DNA from: Bacteroidales bacterium
Lineage (GTDB): Bacteria; Bacteroidota; Bacteroidia; Bacteroidales; GCA-2748055
Direction of reading: 5' to 3'
Assembly: GCA_029938715.1 (NCBI GenBank)
Contig: JAOZUK010000002.1
Location: 18,959-82,958, forward strand
DNA: 64,000 nt
Part shown: in pieces, positions 10,511-19,722 of the stretch
How the letters are laid out: each line of letters begins with the position of its first letter
Numbering within the stretch: the first letter of the stretch is position 1
The notes under the pieces: model-generated
The model's database searches: none
What the model was told of the DNA's origin: nothing
Seen by the model: the letters and a program-made list of their open reading frames with translations, nothing else
Translations under genes and position numbers: made by a program

Positions 10511-12418
10511 ATGGGCAAAACATCAAATTCAAATTCAGCAGTTTCAGTTATTCATCCCGATAAATCGGTAATTGAAAGAGCACGCATCAAAGACTATGAC
10601 AACCTATATGTGAAATCCATCGCTGACCGGGAAGGATTCTGGGCAAAGGAGGCCCAAGATCTCTTCTGGTATAAGAAATGGGATAAAGTTCTGGACGATT
10701 CCAACAAGCCATTCTACAAGTGGTTCACCGGTGGAAAGACTAACATTGTTGCCAACGCCATCGACCGCCACCTGAATTCGGAAACCAAGAATAAACTGGC
10801 ACTGATCTGGGAAGGAGAACCTGGTGACGTAAAGACCTTTTCTTACTTTGCTCTTAACCGGGAAGTCTCCAAATTTGCAAATGTACTGAAAGCCATGGGT
10901 GCAAAAAAAGGGGATATCATCACCATCTATATGCCCCAGATTCCTGAAATCATCATTGCCATGCTTGCATGCGCCAAGATAGGCGCTGCTCACAGTGTGG
11001 TGTACGGAGGATTCAGTGTGGAAGCTCTTGCTGAAAGGATTGCTGATGCACACAGCAGCATTCTGATCACTGCCGATGGTGGATTTCGCAGGGGGAAACC
11101 CACACATTTAAAAACTATTGCTGATGAAGCCATGCGCCGTTCTCCTACTATCGATGTATGTATTGCCGTAAAGCGCACCGGTGAGGAGTGTTATATGGAA
11201 AATGACAGGGATTTTTGGTGGCACGATCTTATGGGAATGCCTATCGCTTCATTCAAATGTGAAACCGAACAGACCGACGCGGAGGATCCCCTTTTTGTCC
11301 TATATACCAGTGGCACCACCGGCAAACCAAAGGGACTTATACACACCCATGGCGGATATTCAGTATATACTGCAAGCACTTTTAAATATGTTTTTGATAT
11401 TCAACCTGATGACAGATGGTGGTGTGCTGCAGACCCGGGTTGGATTACGGGGCACTCATATATCGTATATGGACCACTGATTAATGGGGCCACTACCCTC
11501 CTCTATGAAGGGGCTCCTAACCATCCCTATCCAAATAGATGGTGGCAAATGATCGAGAAGTACGGGATAAATATATTTTATACCTCTCCCACAGCCATCA
11601 GGGGGTTGATGAGATACGGGGCCTCGTGGGCAGAAAAGCATGATCTCAGTACACTCAGGCTCCTGGGATCTGTAGGAGAGCCCATCAATCCGGAAGCGTG
11701 GAAATGGTATTATGAGGTGATCGGTAAGAATAAGTGTCCAATCATGGATACATGGTGGCAAACAGAAACCGGCGGGTTTATGATTACGCCGCTTCCCATT
11801 ACACCTCTTAAACCCGGTTCAGCCACAAAACCATTCTTTGGAAATGAAATCTCTGTGGTGGATGAATCGGGTAAGGCAGTGGACCATGGTAACGAAGGCA
11901 ACCTGGTAATCAAAAATCCCTGGCCGGGAATGGCCCGGACCATCCTGGGTGACCCTGATCGATTTATTGAGAAGTACTGGAAGCTGTACAAGAAGCAGGG
12001 CTGGTACCTTACAGGCGATTCCGCCAAAATGGATGAAGACGGTTATGTGTGGATCATTGGTCGCAACGATGATGTACTTAAGGTAAGTGGTTACAGACTG
12101 GGATCGGCGGAGATTGAAAGCGCTCTGGTAAGTCATTCGGCAGTTGCTGAAGCCGCAGCCATTGGATTGCCTGATAGCCTCAAGGGAAACATTATTCATG
12201 CTACTGTTATTCTTCAAGATGGCTTTTCTGCTTCAGACGACCTGGCCAATGAATTGAAGAAACATGTGGATAATGAAATTGGTCCCATTGCCCGGCCTGC
12301 CTTTGTTGTATTTGCCGACGCTCTGCCCAAAACCCGGAGCGGAAAGATTATGAGACGGGTAATCAAGGCCCGGGCCCTTGGACAGGAGGAGGGAGACCTG
12401 ACCACCCTGGAGGAGTAA
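10511..12418 (+). CDS. acs: Acetyl-CoA synthetase (AMP-forming acetate--CoA ligase)
   Basis: VVYGGFSVEALAERI, YTSGTTGKPKGLIHTHGGY, WWCAADPGWITGHSYIVYGPL, DTWWQTETGG, TGDSAKMDEDGYVWIIGRNDDVLKVSGYRLG and C-terminal PKTRSGKIMRRV. Confidence 0.93.
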   Translation: MGKTSNSNSAVSVIHPDKSVIERARIKDYDNLYVKSIADREGFWAKEAQDLFWYKKWDKVLDDSNKPFYKWFTGGKTNIVANAIDRHLNSETKNKLALIWEGEPGDVKTFSYFALNREVSKFANVLKAMGAKKGDIITIYMPQIPEIIIAMLACAKIGAAHSVVYGGFSVEALAERIADAHSSILITADGGFRRGKPTHLKTIADEAMRRSPTIDVCIAVKRTGEECYMENDRDFWWHDLMGMPIASFKCETEQTDAEDPLFVLYTSGTTGKPKGLIHTHGGYSVYTASTFKYVFDIQPDDRWWCAADPGWITGHSYIVYGPLINGATTLLYEGAPNHPYPNRWWQMIEKYGINIFYTSPTAIRGLMRYGASWAEKHDLSTLRLLGSVGEPINPEAWKWYYEVIGKNKCPIMDTWWQTETGGFMITPLPITPLKPGSATKPFFGNEISVVDESGKAVDHGNEGNLVIKNPWPGMARTILGDPDRFIEKYWKLYKKQGWYLTGDSAKMDEDGYVWIIGRNDDVLKVSGYRLGSAEIESALVSHSAVAEAAAIGLPDSLKGNIIHATVILQDGFSASDDLANELKKHVDNEIGPIARPAFVVFADALPKTRSGKIMRRVIKARALGQEEGDLTTLEE

Positions 12419-12501
12419 GCCAAAGGAAAATAGTGATATAAATCAGTTTGATATTCATTCGAAATATATAACTTGGGTTTCCTCAAAAGCTATTTTCTAT
12501 T

Positions 12502-13413
12502 ATGAATATCATTGAACTATCCGGTGTGACCAAAACATTCGGATCGGTAGTAGCCGTTGATGACCTCTCCCTTAAAGTTCCAAAGGGAAGCATCTACGGT
12601 TTCATCGGTCCCAATGGTTCCGGGAAAACCACCTCCATTCGCATGATCATGAAGATCATGTACCCCGACAAGGGACAACTTCTTATCAACGGTCATGAAC
12701 ACGATTCTCAGCGTCTTCGTAATGTGGGATACCTTCCTGAAGACCGGGGATTGTATAAAAAGATGAAACTAGGGGATCTCCTCCTATTTCATGGCGAACT
12801 GAATGAGGGCAAGGACCTTAAAAAATGGATTGATTATTGGCTGGACCGGCTCGATCTTATGGAGTATAAAGAAAAAAAGGTGGAGACCCTAAGTAAGGGA
12901 ATGAAGCAGAAGCTGCAGTTTATCGCGACCATACTTCACCAGCCCGAACTTATTATTCTGGATGAACCATTCAGTGGTCTCGATCCGATCAATGCCGATC
13001 TCCTGAAAGATGTGATTCTGGAACTACAGAAAAAAGGAACCACCATTATTTTCAGCACACACGATATGTCCATGGCAGAGAAAATGTGTGATTATATTTT
13101 CATGATATACCAGGGAAAGAAAGTATTGGATGGAACCCTTACCGACATTCAGGGTCAGTATGGAAACGACACCCTACAGATACAATCCGAAATGGGGATC
13201 AGTGCCCTGGAAGGTATAGCCGGAATTGAAAAGGTGAATGATTTTGGAAAGCTTCAGGAGGTCCGTGTCTCTTCAGGATCCGATCCGCAACAAATCCTTA
13301 TTGAATTGTTAAAGAAAACACGCATCTCCCGGTTTGAGATAACCAAACCCTCATTAAACGATATTTTTATCCGGATTGCTTCGCCCGAAAGAAAGGAGGC
13401 CCATCATGAATAA
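12502..13413 (+). CDS. ABC transporter ATP-binding protein (NatA-like)
   Basis: Walker A GPNGSGKTTS, signature LSKGMKQKL, Walker B LIILDEPFSGLD. Confidence 0.95.
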   Translation: MNIIELSGVTKTFGSVVAVDDLSLKVPKGSIYGFIGPNGSGKTTSIRMIMKIMYPDKGQLLINGHEHDSQRLRNVGYLPEDRGLYKKMKLGDLLLFHGELNEGKDLKKWIDYWLDRLDLMEYKEKKVETLSKGMKQKLQFIATILHQPELIILDEPFSGLDPINADLLKDVILELQKKGTTIIFSTHDMSMAEKMCDYIFMIYQGKKVLDGTLTDIQGQYGNDTLQIQSEMGISALEGIAGIEKVNDFGKLQEVRVSSGSDPQQILIELLKKTRISRFEITKPSLNDIFIRIASPERKEAHHE

Positions 13414-14716
13414 GATACTTACACTTTTCAAACGCGAGTACCGTGCTGCTGTACGAACAAAAAGCTTTATTATCAGCTTACTCCTTGTACCCATTATGAT
13501 GGGAGGAGGAATTGCAGCAATGCTCATTATGGAGAATAAGAAAGAGACTGAAGATAAAACTTTCGTGGTGGTCGACTATTCTGGATTGATGGCAGAACCC
13601 CTTCGTGCAGCCCTGGAGCTGAGAAATCAGAATGAGATCTTTGATCCGGAAACCGGTGAAAAAGTCAATTCTGCCTACAGGGTGGAATTCGTTGAACCTT
13701 CAGAGGATTTGATGACACAGCAGCGGGAGCTTTCCGAAAGAGTGCAAAGCGCCGAATTGCACGCTTTTATTGAAATTGGCCCCGATATTCTCCATCCCTC
13801 CAAAGATTCCGAATCTTATCTGAGGTACTATTCTGAGCATGCTTTTGGAGATGATATGAGATATTGGTTCAGGACCATAATCAATGATCAGCTTCGGCTG
13901 TTGCGTGTTACTGAACTCAACCTGGAAGCTGAACAAACTGCCGATCTTTTTCACTGGCTTGAGGTGGATGGGATGGGTCTGGTCACTGTGGACAAAAAAA
14001 CCGGCGAGCAACAAAAGGCCGAAAAATCCAACGAGCTACAATCATTTCTGGTTCCCTATGTAATTATGATCCTGATGTTTATGCTTGTAATGATGAGCGC
14101 TGTCCCCCTGCTTACCTCGGTGATGGAGGAGAAGTCGGAGAAAATTGCAGAAGTTCTTCTTGGTTCCATTACTCCATTTCAGTTTATGATGGGTAAAGTC
14201 CTTGGAGGCATTGGTGTCTCACTAACCACAGCCGCCATTTATGTAAGTGCTGCTATCTTCACCCTGAAGTACATGGGTTATGAGTCTCTGATTCCTTATG
14301 ATGTGCTACCCTGGTTCTTTGTGTACACCATCTTTTTCATCATTATGGTGGGATCGGGAATGGCATCTCTGGGCGCAACCGCCAATGACAGCAAGGATGC
14401 ACAATCGCTCACATTCCCGGGGATCATTCCAGTTATTCTCCCCATGTTTGTCATGGTACCGGTTATTCAGGACCCAAGTGGACCCCTTGCAACCACCATG
14501 TCGTTAATTCCACCCTTCACCCCTACCATTATGATGATCCGGCTGGCTACACCGGTTACCGTTCCATTATGGCAACCCATTGTAGGCTTGCTAGGGGTGA
14601 TTCTTTTCACCATTTTCACGGTCTGGATAGGAGCCCGTGTCTTCAGGACGGCCATATTGATCCAGGGACAGAAACCTACCATTGGGAACCTGATTAAATA
14701 TGCGTTTAAGAATTAG
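13406..14716 (+). CDS. ABC transporter permease (NatB/ABC-2 type)
   Basis: Starts at internal ATG 13406 overlapping the ATPase gene; N-terminal TM, large extracytoplasmic region, then multiple TMs with EEKSEKIAEVLLGSITPFQFMMGKVLG. Confidence 0.9.
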   Translation: MNKILTLFKREYRAAVRTKSFIISLLLVPIMMGGGIAAMLIMENKKETEDKTFVVVDYSGLMAEPLRAALELRNQNEIFDPETGEKVNSAYRVEFVEPSEDLMTQQRELSERVQSAELHAFIEIGPDILHPSKDSESYLRYYSEHAFGDDMRYWFRTIINDQLRLLRVTELNLEAEQTADLFHWLEVDGMGLVTVDKKTGEQQKAEKSNELQSFLVPYVIMILMFMLVMMSAVPLLTSVMEEKSEKIAEVLLGSITPFQFMMGKVLGGIGVSLTTAAIYVSAAIFTLKYMGYESLIPYDVLPWFFVYTIFFIIMVGSGMASLGATANDSKDAQSLTFPGIIPVILPMFVMVPVIQDPSGPLATTMSLIPPFTPTIMMIRLATPVTVPLWQPIVGLLGVILFTIFTVWIGARVFRTAILIQGQKPTIGNLIKYAFKN

Positions 14717-15219
14717 TGAGAGCGGAGTTTGGGAAATAGCATTCCGGTCTTCTTCTGATAGTTCAGGTAATCCTGTCCAAACTGTTCTGTTAGAATACGT
14801 TCCTCATACCTGGCGATCCATATATAAAATCCAATAATCGGCAGCAAGAAAAAGGCAGAAGCTATGGACAGAGTGACCAGGCTAGCTCCCATGTAAAAAA
14901 GAATGGCACCAGTATAGATGGGGTGTCTTACCACTCTGAATACTCCCGAATCAATCACAGAGGGTTCTGCTCTCAGGGTTCCAAAGACCGCCTTCATACC
15001 TTTTCTTGCAAGAATCCAACCGGGTATCAGGACCACAGTCGCAACTCCAATTCTGGCATAATCGGGAACCACATCTCTCAGGAAAGTGGAGTATTGAAAT
15101 ACAAATGAATCGGTGATCCATACCCCCAGGAATAAAATCAACAGGGCCAGCTGAATCCTGTCCCCAAACTTATGTTCACCTGTCAGATGAGGATGATTGG
15201 CATGCTTTTTTGTACTCAT
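14713..15219 (-). CDS. Isoprenylcysteine carboxyl methyltransferase (ICMT)-family integral membrane protein
   Basis: GVFRVVRHPIYTGAILFYMGASL...YEERILTEQFGQDYLNYQKKT is the typical phospholipid/isoprenylcysteine methyltransferase C-terminus. Confidence 0.85.
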   Translation of the reverse strand: MSTKKHANHPHLTGEHKFGDRIQLALLILFLGVWITDSFVFQYSTFLRDVVPDYARIGVATVVLIPGWILARKGMKAVFGTLRAEPSVIDSGVFRVVRHPIYTGAILFYMGASLVTLSIASAFFLLPIIGFYIWIARYEERILTEQFGQDYLNYQKKTGMLFPKLRSH

Positions 15220-15232
15220 AATTATTTTCGGG

Positions 15233-16228
15233 CTATCTTCTTCCTATTTTGAGGTACTCTTTCAGCTTCTTAAATCCTTCTGCGTAGCTCACGGCAGGAT
15301 TGTATCCCAGAATATCCCGCGCACTAGATATATCAAACCAATGGTTTGTACAAATCTCCTTGATGGCAAAACGGGTCATAAATGGTTCTGATTTACTTCT
15401 GAAAATCTTATTGAAAATTTCGGAAGTGCCGGCGGCAAACATGGCAACCCTTTCCGGGATTTTCTTCTGGACAGGTTCATGACCTGCAATCTGAATAATG
15501 GAATTCACAAAATCCCACACCCTGGCTGGTTCTCCATTGGTAATAAAGAAGTTCCTTCCCGCTGCCTCTGGTTTTGTCTGCAGCGAGTCGGCAGCTAAAA
15601 TAAGTGCATCGACCATGTTATCGATGTAGGTGGTGTCGATGAAATGCTCTTTATCCCCTATCCTTCTTAGATTGCCGGAACTGGCACGCTTAAGTATACC
15701 TGGAATCAAATGGGCATCGTAAGGTCCCCAGACAAGATGGGGCCTCAGTGAAATGGTTTTTAATGAAACAGAATTTGACTCAATGATCAACTGCTCAGCC
15801 ATGGCTTTGGTAGCCGAATAGTGAGAAAAGTACTTAGCAGGATATGGGTAGGATTCATCGATGCCATCCAGGTCGGAGCCGTCGAAAACCACACTGGAGG
15901 AGCTGGTAAATACAATCCTGCCCACTCCCTGTTTCCTGCAGGCCTCAATTACATTTCGGGTACCAGTTACATTGGTAGAATAGTAGTCATCATACTCTCC
16001 CCAGATCCCTACCTTAGCTGCAATATGAAAAACCACATCCCGATTTTCACATGCCTTCTCTACTGCTTTATAATCAGTTATATTGGCCTGAATGCTGTTG
16101 ATGCCCAGCGCCCAGTGCAAAGGATATTCCCGTCTCGAAAAGCTGGTCACCTTATGACCCTCTTTGATCAATCGCTTGATCAGGGCCATTCCCATAAAAC
16201 CACCACCCCCGGTTACGAGTACATTCAT
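15233..16228 (-). CDS. oleD: OleD-like NAD(P)-dependent reductase (2-alkyl-3-oxoalkanoate reductase; 3-beta-HSD/SDR family)
   Basis: VTGGGGFMGMALIKRL, VFHIAAKVGIWGEYDDYYSTNVTGTRNVIEACR, YSATKAMAEQ (YxxxK); adjacency to OleC/A/B-like genes. Confidence 0.85.
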   Translation of the reverse strand: MNVLVTGGGGFMGMALIKRLIKEGHKVTSFSRREYPLHWALGINSIQANITDYKAVEKACENRDVVFHIAAKVGIWGEYDDYYSTNVTGTRNVIEACRKQGVGRIVFTSSSSVVFDGSDLDGIDESYPYPAKYFSHYSATKAMAEQLIIESNSVSLKTISLRPHLVWGPYDAHLIPGILKRASSGNLRRIGDKEHFIDTTYIDNMVDALILAADSLQTKPEAAGRNFFITNGEPARVWDFVNSIIQIAGHEPVQKKIPERVAMFAAGTSEIFNKIFRSKSEPFMTRFAIKEICTNHWFDISSARDILGYNPAVSYAEGFKKLKEYLKIGRR

Positions 16229-17853
16229 AACTTCAACTTAAGATTTGCCCATTCACTAAGCTTCTCTCTAAAAATTTTAGCATTGTGGCGTGGATCAACA
16301 GGAAATCTGGTGTGAACTAAAAAATGTTTGATCTCTACAGTCATACTATTTTCATATGCCAATGCCCTTAACTCCTTATACAAATATATCTTCCTTTTTT
16401 TACTTTTCACCCGTTCGATACATATTACTGGAATTTTGTCCTTTAATTTACCCTTTTTTACACCCACCAGGGCCGCCCGGGCTACATCGGGATGCTGGTT
16501 GAATACGGCCTCCACCGGAATGGTAAAATATATCTTTCCACCTGATTCCACCCTTTGTGATTTCCTCCCGTAGAACCACAATCGCCCTTCCTGATCCATT
16601 CTTCCCAGATCACCGGTCCTATGCCAGACCTTCGAAGTGGACCTTTCATAGACCTTGGCCAGCTTGTTGGCTTTCTTGTTCATCCAGTATGACTCCGAAA
16701 CAACCGGTCCGCATATGGTAATCTCACCCACTTCATTCTCATTCAGGATTCTTGTGTCATTGAAAGAGGGAACTGGTCCGTCTGAAATAGATATGATGCG
16801 CATATCTATTCCCTCCAGCGGATATCCCACGCAGATACCACCCATATAGACATTCAAATTCTCATACAACACCAGTAGCTCTTTATGAGCGATATCGGTA
16901 ACAGGTAATGCTTCTGTAGCACCATAGGGCGTATGGATTTCAGCATCCTCATTTAATAACTCCCTGAAATCCCTCAAAACTTGTGGAAGCACTGGAGCTC
17001 CGGCTGTCATCACGCGGTTTAGAGAATTTATTTTGACCCCTTTCCCCACTCCATAATCCGAAAGTCGTTTGAGAACCATTGGAGAACAGAACATATGTGT
17101 ACATCCATGGTCAGCAATGTTGCCTATAATCCTCCCTGGCTTCAATCTGGAGGGATGTCCCATATCCATATCGGCAATTACAATGGAGATGCCCATACAG
17201 ATAAGTAACAATCCCACCAGCGGAAATGTACAGAGATCTATTTCATCCCCACTGTATCCAAACCTCCTCTTCAGTATGTCGATCTGGGCCTCCAACATTC
17301 TACTGCTGTAAATAACCCCCTTTGGCTGACCCGTACTTCCACTGGTAAAGAAAATGGCTGCCACCTTTTCAGCATCCATATTAAAAGCCTTTGAACAGTG
17401 ATTGATATAGGGAATACTCAGCAGACTGACTCCTCTCCTGAACCAACAGAAGCCTGTACTGAACCAGCATTGAATTGTCCCTAATTTCCTGGGGAAAAAG
17501 TAGCGCAACAGGTGAGATCGTGGAATGCCTACCATTGCTTCAGCCTTCACACTGGTAAGGGTATCGACCATCCGGCTTATTCCCATCCCCGGATCAATCA
17601 TTACCGGGATTGCTCCTATTCTGAATAAAGCAAAGGTAACCGCAAAGAGATCGATCCCTGGAGTGATAAGTACGATGGTTCTTGTTTCCGGACCAATTCC
17701 GTTCTCTCTAAATCCTTCAGCGTACCTGTCAATTTCCCGGATCAATTTTCCGAAACTCAATTTATCGGGGTGTAAAAAAGCAGCCTTTTCGGGGAAGGCT
17801 TCTGCCACACCATAAAGTTGATCTGTTATATTTCTCTGTTTCGCCAGCTCCAT
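16225..17853 (-). CDS. oleC: OleC-like AMP-dependent ligase (beta-lactone synthetase family)
   Basis: FFTSGSTGQPKGVIYSSRMLEAQIDILKRRFGYSGDEIDLCTFPL, TPYGATEALPV, WHRTGDLGRMDQEGRLWFYGRKSQRV; overlaps oleD start by 4 nt. Confidence 0.85.
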   Translation of the reverse strand: MELAKQRNITDQLYGVAEAFPEKAAFLHPDKLSFGKLIREIDRYAEGFRENGIGPETRTIVLITPGIDLFAVTFALFRIGAIPVMIDPGMGISRMVDTLTSVKAEAMVGIPRSHLLRYFFPRKLGTIQCWFSTGFCWFRRGVSLLSIPYINHCSKAFNMDAEKVAAIFFTSGSTGQPKGVIYSSRMLEAQIDILKRRFGYSGDEIDLCTFPLVGLLLICMGISIVIADMDMGHPSRLKPGRIIGNIADHGCTHMFCSPMVLKRLSDYGVGKGVKINSLNRVMTAGAPVLPQVLRDFRELLNEDAEIHTPYGATEALPVTDIAHKELLVLYENLNVYMGGICVGYPLEGIDMRIISISDGPVPSFNDTRILNENEVGEITICGPVVSESYWMNKKANKLAKVYERSTSKVWHRTGDLGRMDQEGRLWFYGRKSQRVESGGKIYFTIPVEAVFNQHPDVARAALVGVKKGKLKDKIPVICIERVKSKKRKIYLYKELRALAYENSMTVEIKHFLVHTRFPVDPRHNAKIFREKLSEWANLKLKL

Positions 17854-17855
17854 TT

Positions 17856-18692
17856 CTAAAATGGATTAAGATAGAGTGCCAGATCAACGATAATACCCGG
17901 ACCCACATTTATAAAGAGCACTTTCCTCGAATTCCGAAATATCTCACCTGATTGTGCATCTGCTATTGCCACGATAACTTCGGCCGAGTAACATTTATGC
18001 TCCCCGTTAGAGACCACCACCCTCTCTTTGTCATAAAGATCTGCCAGGGCTGAGGCAAAACCTTCCGGACTCTGAGAAGGAATGATCAGGTCTATCTCAC
18101 CATCACTCAGTGCTGAATCCAAAAGAAATCGTCTTACAGATTTTTTCACACATTGAAGACAATGATTCAAATATTCATGATCCTGATTAATAAATAGTTC
18201 AACTGCATTACCTGAATAGTTGGAATAACTCCTAAAGTCCGAGGAATAATGGGTATATGTGTCCTGAGAAAAAATCTTGAATCCTTCATCCGACTGGCCC
18301 CTGCCAATCATCAGCGCTCCTGCTGTCCCATCAAAAGGAACCGAATCACCAGCAACAACCACTCCATAATCAATTTTCCCCGATTCAATGAATCCATTTA
18401 TAATACTTAAAGCCATAACCACTCCCCCTCCTCCGCTATGCAGATCAAATGAGAATGTTCCCTTAAGTATCGCTCGAAAGGATTTCTGTAATACACCCTG
18501 TATCAGGGAAGCAATGGCAGGTTCGTGAATGTGACGATCGGGGTAGACTCCCGTATTAATCAGTAAGCCCACTCCTTTCTTAACCGGAGATAGCTGTTCC
18601 AGACAATTTTTAACAGCTGATGCAGCAGAACTCAGGTAAGAGGTTCCGGTTTCATCTGTGGACACCGAACAGGCTTTAATAATTGCTCCCAT
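17856..18692 (-). CDS. Degenerate thiolase/ketosynthase III-fold protein, putative non-catalytic OleA partner
   Basis: VGLLINTGVYPDRHIHEPAIASLIQ...FSFDLHSGGGGVVMAL aligns with FDLTNACAGMLSA of the neighbouring ketosynthase but Gly replaces the nucleophile Cys; IIPSQSPEG replaces IPHQTSK; no GNT motif. ATG at 18692 (ORF open from 18719). Confidence 0.75.
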   Translation of the reverse strand: MGAIIKACSVSTDETGTSYLSSAASAVKNCLEQLSPVKKGVGLLINTGVYPDRHIHEPAIASLIQGVLQKSFRAILKGTFSFDLHSGGGGVVMALSIINGFIESGKIDYGVVVAGDSVPFDGTAGALMIGRGQSDEGFKIFSQDTYTHYSSDFRSYSNYSGNAVELFINQDHEYLNHCLQCVKKSVRRFLLDSALSDGEIDLIIPSQSPEGFASALADLYDKERVVVSNGEHKCYSAEVIVAIADAQSGEIFRNSRKVLFINVGPGIIVDLALYLNPF

Positions 18693-19722
18693 ACTTGTCG
18701 GCCAAATCGTTAATAACAAAAATCATGGCACCTATCACCAGTCCGGATGCAAAACTTAGCAACATGATCCGGTCTCCTCGTTTGACTCTTCCCTCCCCAA
18801 GAAGCTTATGAAGAGCCAGTGCATGAGAAGTGGAGGCTGTATTACCAAATTCCGACAGGTTGATTACCACATTGGAAGCCATTTTTCCAAAATATTTGGT
18901 GAAGTATTTCTTTCCGGACCGAATGGCTTGCTTTGAGGTTTGGTGAGGAATCAGAAAGTCGATTTGATCCAGACTCAGACCAGCTTCAGAAAGTGCCTCC
19001 TCCATTACTTCAGGAGCATGAATTATGGAGGCTTCATGGATCTCTTTCATCCTGGTTTCCATAATGCCTCCGGTTTGGGTTGGACTCAGATAGGCCATAC
19101 ACAGTTCTGAATAGTCTGCCAGAGTTACGAACTTTGAAGAGGCGATGCCCTCCTCTGGCATACATCTGCTGAGGATGGCTGCCCCGCCTGCATCACCCAG
19201 GGTAAGTGATGCAATTTGCGGACTATCAGGTGTTTTGATATGCTCAATGGCGTTGTGAGCCAGGCTGGTTATATACTCCCCACTAACAACCAGGCAATTC
19301 TCCACCATACCCCGCTCTATAAAGTCAGAGGCCACATGAAATGCGCTGAGCATTCCGGCACATGCATTGGTCAAATCAAAACATATGGCATTTTCACATC
19401 CCAGCCTCTCCTTAAGTAAAATAGATACGGCAGGTTCATAAAGGTGTTTGAGCCCTCCAACATACCTGGTGATAGCGCTATAAATAATCATCTCAATATC
19501 ATTGCTATCAAATTTTGAAGATGAGAGGCAATCGAGCGCGGCAGCTTCTCCCAGTGTAAGTGAATCCTCACCAGATTCACACTCCCTTCTCTCTTTGATG
19601 CCGGTCAGAAGCTCAAGTCTTAATGGTCTGGAGAGTTTCAACCGGCCCTCCAGATCCTCAGTGGACAGGACCCGGTTAGGGATATAGACTCCCAGGCTCT
19701 CTATGCTGCTCCCATGTTTCAT
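18676..19722 (-). CDS. oleA: OleA-like ketoacyl synthase III family (Claisen condensing enzyme)
   Basis: FDLTNACAGMLSAF (Cys), DFLIPHQTSKQA (His), SEFGNTASTSHAL (Asn) catalytic triad; N-term IESLGVYIPNRVLSTEDL; Ole neighbours. Confidence 0.82.
   Translation of the reverse strand: MKHGSSIESLGVYIPNRVLSTEDLEGRLKLSRPLRLELLTGIKERRECESGEDSLTLGEAAALDCLSSSKFDSNDIEMIIYSAITRYVGGLKHLYEPAVSILLKERLGCENAICFDLTNACAGMLSAFHVASDFIERGMVENCLVVSGEYITSLAHNAIEHIKTPDSPQIASLTLGDAGGAAILSRCMPEEGIASSKFVTLADYSELCMAYLSPTQTGGIMETRMKEIHEASIIHAPEVMEEALSEAGLSLDQIDFLIPHQTSKQAIRSGKKYFTKYFGKMASNVVINLSEFGNTASTSHALALHKLLGEGRVKRGDRIMLLSFASGLVIGAMIFVINDLADKYGSNY

Noticed and set aside
10604-11107. 167-aa minus-strand ORF
   Set aside because: Antisense to acs; no independent coding evidence.
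17856-19722. The two ketosynthase ORFs being one OleA split by a frameshift
   Set aside because: The upstream ORF is full length (348 aa) with the complete Cys-His-Asn triad, and the downstream ORF repeats the same fold positions with different residues, so they are paralogues and not halves of one gene.
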